DNA of 64,000 bases from Gigantopelta aegis (taxonomy: Eukaryota > Mollusca > Gastropoda > Neomphalida > Peltospiridae), in assembly GCF_016097555.1 (NCBI RefSeq), contig NC_054709.1, positions 28,354,917-28,418,916 of the forward strand, in the 5' to 3' direction. Positions 21,629-35,000 of this stretch are shown here, one piece after another; position 1 is the first letter of the stretch; each line of letters opens with the position of its first letter. Made by a program: the position numbers and the translations under genes. The notes under the pieces are model-generated. The model was not told the origin of the DNA. It did not search any database and worked only from the letters and a program-made list of their open reading frames with translations.

Positions 21629-21773
21629 AGAATAATACATTCACGTCCATTAGATACCATTTATCTTACAATTCATTGTTTAAAAACGTATCACACTTGC
21701 TTTCACTCGTTAGATACATTTTAAAACAACTCGTAATATAAATGGTATCTAACAGCCACTCATGTATTATTCT
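21629..21773. repeat. Hairpin element, 36-bp imperfect arms
   Basis: 21629-21664 (AGAATAATACATTCACGTCC and on) pairs with 21738-21773 (TCATGTATTATTCT at its end). Confidence 0.85.
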
Positions 21774-21780
21774 CTATATA

Positions 21781-22387
21781 CAAACCAATCTAATTAAAAT
21801 TAGCTCCACTATTACATGTGGATCTAAAGACAGCCAGTTGGAGCTCATGTCCACCAAACAAAACCTTACTTGCAGAATCCTGCCAGGGATTTAAAAATAA
21901 TTTGAAAACATTCCGAATTATCCTGAGGGTATACGACATGTTTTGTGTGAATTATGAATGCCTTAAAACAGGTTTTATTTTATAAAATAAATAATTTTAA
22001 TGTAAAACTGAAGACTGATTTAGTTTTTTTAAATTTTATAAATAAATAAATAATTTTTAATGTAAAACTGAAGACTGATAACCCACCCCGTACGTATTGG
22101 TATGGTTCGCTGTACTGCGGCCACTAAAATAGACTCGCCCGATATTTTTAGAATTTGTATGCTCCCAAATAACGTTATAAAAGGCAAAGTGTGATTGGTC
22201 AATATTTAAATTGTTATTTACAGACGAAATGTTACCTGGACATTGGGGACTACGCAGTGTTGTTAGTTTTAAATCACTGGCAGGATTCTGCAAGTAAGGT
22301 TTTGATTGGTGGACATGAGCTCCAACTGGCTGTCTTTAGATCCACATGTAATAGTGGAGCTAATTTTAATTAGATTGTATACAAACT
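21781..22387. mobile_element. Foldback element, about 110-bp near-identical inverted ends
   Basis: The left arm 21781-21892 and right arm 22272-22387 share CTCCACTATTACATGTGGAT and CCAGTTGGAGCTCATGTCCA in inverted order, with only a few mismatches. The interior has a short direct duplication (AATGTAAAACTGAAGACTGA at 21998 and about 22060). No protein is seen. Confidence 0.88.
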
Positions 22388-22941
22388 TGGATGGTCTCTC
22401 ATAAGATTTTTTAAATTAAATAGTACTTGTACTATAATGTTACACTTAGGTTATAAACTAACCTTGTGACCCTTTGGCACAGGTATTTTTGTTTGAAAGA
22501 GGCTACGAATGGTGCATTTTTGACATTTTCATTGAGCTGATTCCACATGGAAATTTAAGCTAATTCTATTAATTATATTCATTCAACATCACACACAAAA
22601 AACCCAGTCCAATGAGCAGGGCCAGATTTAGGCCTTGGGGGGGGGGGGGGGGGGGGTCAGGGCACTTCAGTTTCGGGGGCCCCTCAACATAGAAATTAAA
22701 TTACATGACACATACATTTTTTAAACTAATTTTGTAATTAAGTCCTCAGTCTGGGGGGGTACCCAGGGCAATTTCCCCCTTTGCCACCTTATAAATTCGG
22801 CACTGCCAATGAGTGACAGTAAGGGCTTAGCCTCCTCAAAGTTAAAGCCTTGGGCGTCAAATCAAATTTGAGAAATAAAACCGTTTAACATCACCCCCCA
22901 AAAAACCCAGTCCAGTTAGTGACAGCAAGCGCTCAGCTTTC
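22388..22941. other. 3' flank or 3'UTR of the lectin/WSC gene
   Basis: G run at about 22638-22656. AAAAAACCCAGTCCA occurs at about 22598 and 22901, and GAGTGACAGTAAGGGCTTAG near 22810 resembles 22918-22937, so short duplications surround an insertion. No minus-strand polyadenylation signal is certain. Confidence 0.5.
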
Positions 22942-23260
22942 TCATTTGTCTCCACGCTTTTCCGGTTCAAACGGAAATGGACGTACAGGATCCGGTAACC
23001 CGGACGACGCTCTCAGGCTCTGCGAAGCAGCTCCATTCATCTGTCGTTCGGAGTTGTCTCCACTTTGAACCAGACTGTGTAGAGAAGACGTCTTGCCTTG
23101 TGAGCTGTATATCAAGTCTCGCAGTGAGCGAATCCGCACGCGTTTCTGAGTTTTGCCGTAGATGCTGTTGTCCATGATGATGAGCTGGCTGTTGTTGGTC
23201 CACGCGTCACTGATGTCGCTCACGGGCACATTGACATTGTACAGCATTGTCCGGTTTTGT
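22942..23260 (-). CDS. Lectin/WSC gene terminal exon: cytoplasmic tail
   Basis: 319 nt, entered in phase 2 after CATTTTGTAG and ending at TGA. It encodes 105 residues after the split Arg. The tail is basic and Ser/Asn-rich, with [19 protein letters not shown] in the middle and FEPEKRGDK at the end. The tyrosines do not form an ITAM. Function is unknown. The even codon structure and absence of repeats support coding. Confidence 0.85.
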
Positions 23261-26200
23261 CTACAAAATGAAACAAAATATATTTTACGCTCAGAATGTG
23301 AAATCTGTGACATTTTCAGGAGAAAAGCGTTCGTGAGCAATTGGATTGCACTATCGTTAAAGTTTGTTTTGTTTAATGACACCACTAGAGCACACTGATT
23401 TATTAATCATCGGCTATTGTATGTCAAACATTTGCTAATTTTAACATTTAGTCTTAGAGAGAAAACCTGCTACATTTTTCCATTAGTAGCAAGGGATCTA
23501 TAAGCACCATCTCACAGACAGGTTAGCACATACCACGGCCTTTGATATACCAGTTGTGGTGCACTGGCTGGAACGAGAAATATGCACCATTGTTTTTTGT
23601 CATATCACATTAATTTAATGTTGGGCATAAAAACCTGTAAATGACTTTGGACAAAGGCAACTCAATTTTTAAAGTCGCAGACCCTATGTTTTTTTTAAAA
23701 CACTACAGCTTAAGTTTTCACTATTAGAGCCGTTTTTGATCATTGAAATTAGACTTATATTTTATTGTTTTGGTTATTTATCTCTGAACATCCAAAGTCA
23801 TCCTGGTGTTTGTGATACAACAAAATGCATTTTTCATAATTCTAAAAATGTGTGTAGCCTACTTCTGAGAAGTAACAGTAATGGAGATAGGAAAGGAAAG
23901 GAAATGTTTAACGACGCACTCAACACATTTTATTTACGGTTATATGGCATCCCACATATGGTTAAGGACCACAAAGATATTGAGAGAAGGACCACAAAGA
24001 TATTGAGAGAAGAAACCCGCTGGCGCCACTTCATCGGCTACTCTTTTCGATTAGGAGCAAGGGATCTTTTATATGCACCATCCCACAGACAGGATAACAC
24101 ATACCACGGCCTTTGATATACCAGTCGTGGTGCACTGGCTGGAACGAGAAATAGCCCAATGGGCCCACCGACGGGGATCGATCCTAAACCGACCGCGCAT
24201 CAAGCGAACGCTTTACCACTGGGTTACATTCCGCCCCCAATAAAGGAGATGAGCTCAAGTCTATTTTTAGAGGACATTTTTGTTTTAATGTCACAGACTC
24301 TTGTTTCACTCTATTGTAAATTTATCCAGATGTGTTACAGCTTTGAAGATTAATCAAACTTAGTGTCCATTGTCACGGATTGCATGGAAATACTTTTCTT
24401 GCAACTGGAATTATTAAAGGATCTTTAATTATTAACAGATCTTTGATTATTAATAGATCTTTAATTATTAACAGACCTTTGATTATTAATAGATCTTTAA
24501 TTATTAACAGATCTTTCATTATTAATAGATCTTTCATTAAGAGATATTTAATTATTAACAGATCTTTCATTATTACAGATCTTTAATTATTAAAGGATCT
24601 TTCATTATTAACAGATCTTTAATCATTAACAAATATTTAATCATTAACATATATTATTAATATATCTTTCATTATTAACAGATCTTTCATTATTAATAGA
24701 TCTTTCATCGTTAACAAATGTTTAATTATTCCTTTAATTATTAACAGATCTGTAATTATTAACAGATCTTTAATTATTAACAGATCTTTCATTATTACAG
24801 ATCTTTAATTATTAAAGGATCTTTCATTATTAACAGATCTTTAATCATTAACAAATATTTAATCATTAACATATATTATTAATATATCTTTCATTATTAA
24901 CAGATCTTTCATTATTAATAGATCTTTCATCGTTAACAAATGTTTAATTATTCCTTTAATTATTAACAGATCTGTAATTATTAACAGATCTTTAATCATT
25001 AACAAATATTTAATCATTAACATATATTATTAATATATCTTTCATTATTAACAGATCTTTCATTATTAATAGATCTTTCATCGTTAACAAATGTTTAATT
25101 ATTCCTTTAATTATTAACAGATCTGTAATTATTAACAGATCTTTAATTATTAACAGATCTTTCATTATTACAGATCTTTAATTATTAAAGGATCTTTCAT
25201 TATTAACAGATCTTTAATCATTAACAAATCTTTAATCATTAACATCTATTATTAATATATCTTTAATTATTAACAGATCTTTCATTATTAACAGATCTTT
25301 CATTGTTAACAGATGTTTAATTATTTCTTTAATTATTAACAGATCTGTAATTATTAACAGATTTTTAATTATTAACAGATCTGTAATTATTAACAGATTT
25401 TTCATTATTAAGAGATCTTTAATTATTAACAGATCTTTCATTATTAACAGATCTTTCATTATTAACAGATCTTTAATCATTAATTTTTTTTTAATCATGA
25501 ACATATATTATTAATATATCTTTAATTATTAACAGATCTTTAATTATTAACAGATCTTTCATTATTAACAGATCTTTCATTATTAACAGATCTTTTATTA
25601 ACAGATCTTTAATTATTAAAAGATTTTTCATTATTTCTTTAATTATTAACAGATATTTAATTATTAAAGGATCTTTTAAAACTAAATGGCTGAGCTGGTC
25701 TTACCTTCTTTTGCGTCGTATAATGCAGACAGTCGTAATAACACAGATGGCAATCAACGCCAGTCCTCCTATTACAGCAAGTGCAATATACAGGTCTGAA
25801 AAACATAATATACATACACAGTGAAACCTGTCTAAACCAGAGCACGCCCGGGGACCTAACATAATATACATACACAGTGAAACCTGTCTAAACCAGAGGG
25901 GACCTAACATAATATACATACACAGTGAAACCTGTCTAAACCAGAGCGGACCTAACATAATATACATACACAGTGAAACCTGTCTAAACCAGAGCACGCC
26001 CGGGGACCTAACATAATATACATACACAGTGAAACCTGTCTAAACCAGAGCGGACCTAACATAATATACATGACACCTGTACAACATAATATACATACAC
26101 AGTGAAACCTGTCTAAACCAGAGCACGCCGGGGACCTAACATAATATACATACACAGTGAAACCTGTCTAAACCAGAGCGGACCTAACATAATATACATA

Positions 26201-29200
26201 CACAGTGAGACCTGTCTAAACCAGAGCGGACCTAACATAATATACATACACAGTGAGACCTGTCTAAACCAGAGCGGACCTAACATAATATACATACACA
26301 GTGAGACCTGTCTAAACCAGAGCGGACCTAACATAATATACATACACAGTGAGACCTGTCTAAACCAGAGCGGACCTAACATAATATACATACACAGTGA
26401 AACCTGTCTAAACCAGAGCGGACCTAACATAATATACATACACAGTGAGACCTGTCTAAACCAGAGCGGACCTAACATAATATACATACACAGTGAGACC
26501 TGTCTAAACCAGAGCGGACCTAACATAATATACATACACAGTGAAACCTGTCTAAACCAGAGCGGACCTAACATAATATACATACACAGTGAAACCTGTC
26601 TAAACCAGAGCGGACCTAACATAATATACATACACAGTACACAGAGCGACCTAACATAATATACATGTGAAACCTAAACCAGAGCGGACCTAACATAATA
26701 TACATACACAGTGAGACCTGTCTAAACCAGAGCACGCCGGGGACCTAACATAATATACATACACAGTGAGACCTGTCTAAACCAGAGCACGCCGGGGACC
26801 TAACATAATATACATACACAGTGAAACCTGTCTAAACCAGAGCACGCCGGGGACCTAACATAATATACATACACAGTGAAACCTGTCTAAACCAGAGCGG
26901 ACCTAACATAATATACATACACAGTGAAACCTGTCTAAACCAGAGCACGCCGGGGACCTAACATAATATACATACACAGTGAGACCTGTCTAAACCAGAG
27001 CACGCCGGGGACCTAACATAATATACATACACAGTGAGACCTGTCTAAACCAGAGCGGACCTAACATAATATACATACACAGTGAAACCTGTCTAAACCA
27101 GAGCGGACCTAACATAATATACATACACAGTGAAACCTGTCTAAACCAGAGCGGACCTAACATAATATACATACACAGTGAAACCTGTCTAAACCAGAGT
27201 GGACCTAACATAATATACATACACAGTGAAACCTGTCTAAACCAGAGCGGACCTAACATAATATACATACACAGTGAGACCTGTCTAAACCAGAGCACGC
27301 TGGGGACCTAACATAATATACATACACAGTGAGACCTGTCTAAACCAGAGCACACCGGGGACCTAACATAATATACATACACAGTGAAACCTGTCTAAAC
27401 CAGAGCACGCCGGGGACCTAACATAATATACATACACAGTGAAACCTGTCTAAACCAGAGCAGACCTAACATAATATACATACACAGTGAAACCTGTCTA
27501 AACCAGAGCACGCCGGGGACCTAACATAATATACATACACAGTGAGACCTGTCTAAACCAGAGCACGCCGGGGACCTAACATAATATACATACACAGTGA
27601 GACCTGTCTAAACCTGTCTAAACCAGAGCGGACCTAACATAATATACATACACAGTGAAACCTGGGGGACCTAACATAATATACATACACAGTGAAACCA
27701 GAGCGGACCTAACATAATATACATACACAGTGACCTGTCTAAACCAGAGCACCTAACCGGGGACCTAACATAATATACATACACAGAGCGGACCTAACAT
27801 AATATACATACACAGTGAGACCTGTCTAAACCAGAGCTGTCTAAACCAGAGCAGCCGGGGACCTAACATAATATACATACACAGAGTGAGACCTAACATA
27901 ATATACATACACAGTGAAACCTGTCTAAACCAGAGCGGACCTAACATAATATACATACACAGTGAAACCTGTCTAAACCAGAGCACGCCGGGGACCTAAC
28001 ATAATATACATACACAGTGAGACCTGTCTAAACCAGAGCGGACCTAACATAATATACATACACAGTGAGACCTGTCTAAACCAGAGCGGACCTAACATAA
28101 TATACATACACAGTGAGACCTGTCTAAACCAGAGCGGACCTAACATAATATACATACACAGTGAAACCTGTCTAAACCAGAGTGGACCTAACATAATATA
28201 CATACACAGTGAAACCTGTCTAAACCAGAGCGGACCTAACATAATATACATACACAGTGAGACCTGTCTAAACCAGAGCACGCCGGGGACCTAACATAAT
28301 ATACATACACAGTGAGACCTGTCTAAACCAGAGCACACCGGGGACCTAAACATAATATACATACATACACAGTGAAACCTGTCTAAACCAGAGCCTAACA
28401 TACATACACAGCCGGGGGACCTAACATAATATACATACACAGTGAGACCTGTCTAAACCAGAGCAGACCTAACATAATATACATACACAGTGAAACCTGT
28501 CTAAACCAGAGCACGCCGGGGACCTAACATAATATACATACACAGTGAGACCTGTCTAAACCAGAGCACGCCGGGGACCTAACATAATATACATAACAGT
28601 GATGTCTAAACCAGAGCACGGACCTAACATAATATACATACACAGTGAGACCTGTCTAAACCAGAGCGGACCTAACATAATATACATACACAGTGAAACC
28701 TGTCTAAACCAGAGCGGACCTAACATAATATACATACACAGTGAAACCTGTCTAAACCAGAGCGGACCTAACATAATATACATACACAGTGAGACCTGTC
28801 TAAACCAGAGCGGACCTAACATAATATACATACACAGTGAAACCTGTCTAAACCAGAGCGGACCTAACATAATATACATACACAGTGAAACCTGTCTAAA
28901 CCAGAGTGGACCTAACATAATATACATACACAGTGAAACCTGTCTAAACCAGAGCAAACCAGAAGTGGACCTAACATAATATACATACACAGCCGGGGAC
29001 CTAACATAATATACATACACAGTGAGACCTGTCTAAACCAGAGCGGACCTAACATAATATACATACACAGAGAAACCTGTCTAAACCAGAGCACACCAGG
29101 GACCTAACATAATATACATATACAGTGAGACCTGTCTAAACCAGAGTGGACCAACATAATATACATACACAGTGAAACCTGTCTAAACCAGAGCGGACCT

Positions 29201-32012
29201 AACATCATATACATACACAGTGAGACCTGTCTAAACCAGAGCACGCTGGGGACCTAACATAATATACATACACAGTGAGACCTGTCTAAACCAGAGCACA
29301 CCGGGGACCTAACATAATATACATACACAGTGAAACCTGTCTAAACCAGAGCACGCCGGGGACCTAACATAATATACATACACAGTGAGACCTGTCTAAA
29401 CCAGAGCGGACCTAACATAATATACATACACAGTGAAACCTGTCTAAACCAGAGCACGCCGGGGACCTAACATAATATACATACACAGTGAGACCTGTCT
29501 AAACCAGAGCACGCCGGGGACCTAACATAATATACATACACAGTGAGACCTGTCTAAACCAGAGCGGACCTAACATAATATACATACACAGTGAGACCTG
29601 TCTAAACCAGAGCGGACCTAACATAATATACATACACAGTGAAACCTGTCTAAACCAGAGCATGCCGGGGACCTAACATAATATACATACACAGTGAAAC
29701 CTGTCTAAACCAGAGTGGACCAACATAATATACATACACAGTGACACCTGTCTAAACCAGGGCACGCCGGGGACCTAACATAATATACATACACACTGAA
29801 ACCTGTCTAAACCAGAGAGGACCTAACATAATATACATACACAGTGAAACCTGTCTAAACCAGAGCGGACCTAACATAATATACATACACATACACAGTG
29901 AGACCTGTCTAAACCAGAGCATGCCGGGGACCTAACATAATATACATACACAGTGAGACCTGTCTAAACCAGAGTGGACCTAACATAATATACATACACA
30001 GTGAAACCTGTCTAAACCAGAGCGGACCTAACATAATATACATACACAGCGAGACCTGTCTAAACCAGAGCATGCCGGGGACCTAACATAATATACATAC
30101 ACAGTGAGACCTGTCTAAACCAGAGTGGACCTAACATAATATACATACACAGTGAAACCTGTCTAAACCAGAGCGGACCTAACATAATATACATACACAG
30201 TGAAACCTGTCTAAACCAGAGCACGCCGGGGACCTAACATAATATACATACACAGTGAGACCTGTCTAAACCAGAGTGGACCTAACATAATATACATACA
30301 CAGTGAGACCTGTCTAAACCAGAGCGGACCTAACATAATATACATACACAGTGAGACCTGTCTAAACCAGAGCGGACCTAACATAATATACATACACAGT
30401 GACACCTGTCTAAACCAGAGCGGACCTAACATAATATACATAGACAGTGACACCTGTCTAAACCAGAGCGGACCTAACATAATATACATATACAGTGAAA
30501 CCTGTCTAAACCAGAGCGGACCTAACATAATACACACACACAGTGAAACCTGTCTAAACCAGGGCACGCCGGGGACCTAACATAATATACATACACAGTG
30601 AAACCTGTCTAAACCAGAGCGGACCTAACATAATATACATACACAGTGAGACCTGTCTAAACCAGAGCGGACCTAACATAATATACATATACAGTGACAC
30701 CTGTCTAAACCAGAGCGGACCTAACATAATACACACACACAGTGAAACCTGTCTAAACCAGGGCACGCCGGGGACCTAACATAATATACATACACAGTGA
30801 AACCTGTCTAAACCAGAGCGGACCTAACATAATATACATACACAGTGAGACCTGTCTAAACCAGAGCGGACCTAACATAATATACATACACAGTGACACC
30901 TGTTTAAACCAGAGCGGACCTAACATAATATACATACACAGTGAAACCTGTCTAAACCAGGGCACGCCGGGGACCTAACATAATATACATACACAGTGAA
31001 ACCTGTCTAAACCAGAGCGGACCTAACATAATATACATACACAGTGAAACCTGTCTAAACCAGAGCACGCCGGGGACCTAATATTGATCTGAATTAGACA
31101 GGGTCCGGTGTTTAGAGGGGGTCGCGTTTTAGAATTTTAAAATTTTGGGACCGCGAAACATGGCTGGTGTGGACAGGATTTTGATTTGTTCAGTGTCTGG
31201 TTTAGACAGGTTTCACTGTATATAGTTGACTGTCTAAGCCAGATTCAAGGGGGATTAGCTAATTGTGCCAGAATTCACAGAGTTCCTGATTATACAGGTT
31301 TCACTGGAGGGAGGGAGGAGAGAGTAAGGGTGAGACAGAGCAAAGGATGGAGGAAGAGCTTGTGGCTGGGTTATGGATGGATGGACGGACGGACGGACGG
31401 ACGGATGGATGGATGGATGGATGGATGGACGGACGGACGGAAAGATGGAGGGATGCTCTTTCTAAACTCAATGGGACAGTTATCATAATCAGTTTAAAAA
31501 ATGAAAAAGCCATATTCTAAAATAAAACCAAATAAACCATATTTTCACTCTTCAGTAGTACAGTATGACCCCCCTCTCCCATCCCACCTGACCACGACAC
31601 ACATACACATATATTAATTCAAATATATAATAATTCAAATATATAATATGCTAAGTCAGAAATGTACATATTCAGAATAAAGGTAGCAATACCTTCATTA
31701 AGTCGTTTGAAAGTCACTCACTACATGCAGAAATTCAGAATAAAGATGAAAAAACAACAGTGAAAGTAATTATGCAGGCATTGGGCAGTGCAATGGTTTT
31801 ACGTGCTCATGTGTGTACATAACTGTATCTGTACATGTGTATGTGTCTGTGCTTGTATGACTGTGTATTTGAGTGAGAGAGTGAGAGTGAGAGTGAGAGT
31901 GTGAGAGAGTGAGAGAGTGAGAGAGTGAGAGAGTGAGAGTGAGAGAGTGAGAGAGTGAGAGTGAGAGAGTGAGAGTGAGAGTGAGAGTGAGAGAGTGAGA
32001 GTGAGAGAGTGA

Positions 32013-32044
<32 letters not shown>

Positions 32045-35000
32045 CGGAAGGAGGGGTTTTGGTTAGGTTAACGTTGGTTGGTTGGTTGGTTGGTTGGTTG
32101 GTTGGTTGGTTGGTTGGTTGGATGGATGGTTGGATGGACAGACGGTTGGATGCTCTTTCTAAACTGTAATCCACCATTAATCATACAGTGTAAATTGTTC
32201 AACAAAAAGGTGCTTCTACTCCCCCCCCCCCCCCCCCCCCCCGACACCTTATAAAAGAACCCCTATGAGTGTATATCAAAATATACCTCGATACTCATCA
32301 GTACTCTTTTCTTGAGGGAGCTTTGCTGTTAAAATGGTGTAGGATGTTGCTGACGTCACATCCGTGTGGGCATTATCAGCTGAAGACTTTGCTATAATTA
32401 AACAAAAAAAACCCACAAATTAACGAAAGCTTGCAGCGAAATTTTTTATATTATTAATTTTTGTTCTTTCTTTCTTTAAATCAGCCTTGCTTTCTCTTCT
32501 TTAAATAAAAAGACGTCTTTATGGAATCCCGCTACGAACATGATTGATGGAACAGTAGGGATGATATAGTGAGGGGAAATTTCATATTTATTACAACCGT
32601 GGGCTGGGCATTGAGAGACGGACTAGCGGGCGGCCCACACGCAAATATCTCTATCTGGGATCGACTGACCTGTCGGTAATAACAGGCCTCTGTGGCATAA
32701 TGGTTAACACATCGGGTAGGTAAATGGGTTCGCATCTTGGTACCTGCTCTTGATGAGAGTGAGTTTCTGAGGGCTCTTTTGTTTATTTGGACAGGACTCA
32801 GTATCTAATGACATCACATGCATACAATTTGTACAGCGTTGTCATGACATTACCGTTTCAGACTCTTATTAGAGTCTCGAGTCTAGACTCTAAAAGTTTT
32901 ACAAGCACCAGGCCTGGGATCAATTCTCTTTGGTCGGCCCATTGGGCTATTTCTCATTCCAGCCAGTGCACCACGACTGGTATATCAAAGGATGTGGTAT
33001 GTGCTATCCTGTCCATGGGATGCTGGATAAAAAAAGATCCCTTTCTACTGATAAAATGGGAAAAAATTAGCAGATTTCGTCTCTAAGACTATATGTCAAA
33101 ATTACCAAATGTTTGACATCCAATAGCTGATGATTAATATATCAGTGTGATCTAGTGGTGCCAAACAAAACGAAGTTTAACTTATTTATTAGACTTATTC
33201 ATTATTTCTTCTTGGAAGTTTATGCCCTGGGTTGATGTCCTTCAATCTTGTTTTGCTTATGAGTAGGTTAAGTGTTCAGTAACGCAGACAGACAGACAGA
33301 CAGACACACACACTTAGCTAGACAGAACAGGGCTTTAAATTGCATCACTGTCAATGTGGCGCTCGCTTGCTGCACCGTCGGTCTGAGATCGATCCCTGTC
33401 GGTGGGCCCATTGGGCTATTTCTCTTTCAGCCAGTGCACTACGACTGGTATATCAAAGGTCGTGGTATGTGCTATCCTGACTATGGGATGGTGCAATATA
33501 AAAGATCCCTTGCTGCTATATGGCATCAGACATATGGTTAAGGACCACACAGATATTGAGATAGGAAACCCGCTGTCGCCACTTCATGGGCTACTCTTTT
33601 CGATCAGCAGCAAGGGATCTTTTATATGCACCATCCCACAGACAGGATACTACATACCATGGCCTTTGTAATACCAGTTGTGGAACACTGGCTGGAACAA
33701 GAAATAGCCCAATGGGTCCACCGACGGGGATTAATCCTAGACTGACCGCGGATCAAGCAAAAGCTTTACCACTGGGCTACATCCCTCTCCATCCATTGTA
33801 ATGTCTCACCATTGTCTTTAGTTGGCATCTGAGTTATCTCCCTTGTTGATACAGTAGTTGTCTCCCTTGTCACAACAGAGGCATTTGTGGTTGTCATTTT
33901 TGGAACAGAAGCGGTGGTGGTTTTGCTGACCTTGGTACTCGGATACAAAGTCAAGACTGGTGTCGTATCTAACGATATAGTAGTCCATGGTTGTTTCTTC
34001 ACCGTAGACAGTGTAGTATCTGCCTTTGTCACTGTTGTTGCTGCTGTCGCTGTGCGCTTTATGGTTGTGACAGTTGAAGTTGTGACTGGTGTTGATGAAG
34101 CCAATGTAGTGATCTTAGTGGATGCTGGGAGTCTTGATACTGTCGATGTTTTCCTAGACGCTGTCGTCGTAGATGATGTTAATGAGGTTGTTGTTTGTCT
34201 CAGTGTTGATGTCAGCAGTGATGTAGATGATTCATGAGTTACATGCAATGTTGTATGGCTTAAACGAATTGTTGGCATCAATGATGATGGTGATAATGAT
34301 GATGATAAAACCTTTCTGGTAAAGGTTGACTTCAATGGCATCATCGTTGGTGGTCTTGATGTATGAAAGTCTGCAACATGATATAGTTTATTGATCACAT
34401 TCACTGGTGTATATACACACACCAGACACATACACATACACATATACATACACATATACACACACACACAGATACATAACCACAAAACTAGTTCTAGACA
34501 CAAAACACACATGCAGCTTGCCCTCAAGGCATTATGGTAGTGACTCCCTCCCCCTCCCCCCCCCCCCCCCCCCCCCCGCCAATTAATTCTGGAACAACCC
34601 AAATATTAGATATTATTATTATTATTATTATTTTCTTAAAACACCAAAACATTTTAAAACATGGAGACAAAGACTTTTTTTGACAAACATATCTGAATGG
34701 TGAAGCCACAGTATTTTCCAGACTTCTTGACAGGGCCATGCTCCACGTTTGCTGTCAGTTGAGCTATGACATCTCAGTATTGCCTAAGCCTAGAGTACAG
34801 GAACTTTCAGGTAGCACTAATACCAAATAATTTCTGGCTGGGTAAAAGTTTGAGGTGCACCAAACTTTTGATAGAGAAGTTCAAACCACATGTCAAGTTT
34901 GGTTATAAATGTGAGTGTTGGTTGTAAAAAAAATTAAGTTTCATCTGGGCTAAAAATGTATGCAATTTTATTTCATCTAGTACCACTCTGTCAAGTAGCC

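Noticed and set aside
26113-31080. Long open frames with a 16-residue repeat ([16 protein letters not shown])
   Set aside because: A 48-bp tandem unit without stops opens a frame automatically. The 55-bp units interrupt it, and the array is intronic to a supported gene.
25801-31080. CRISPR-like repeat array
   Set aside because: Eukaryotic context, head-to-tail units with no unique spacers.
31770-32177. Ser/Leu/His-rich protein
   Set aside because: GAGAGT and TTGG repeats translated on the minus strand.
33887-34237. Plus-strand Val-rich frame of 116 residues
   Set aside because: Antisense shadow of the Ser/Thr-rich stalk exon, whose splice sites and phases fit the minus-strand gene.
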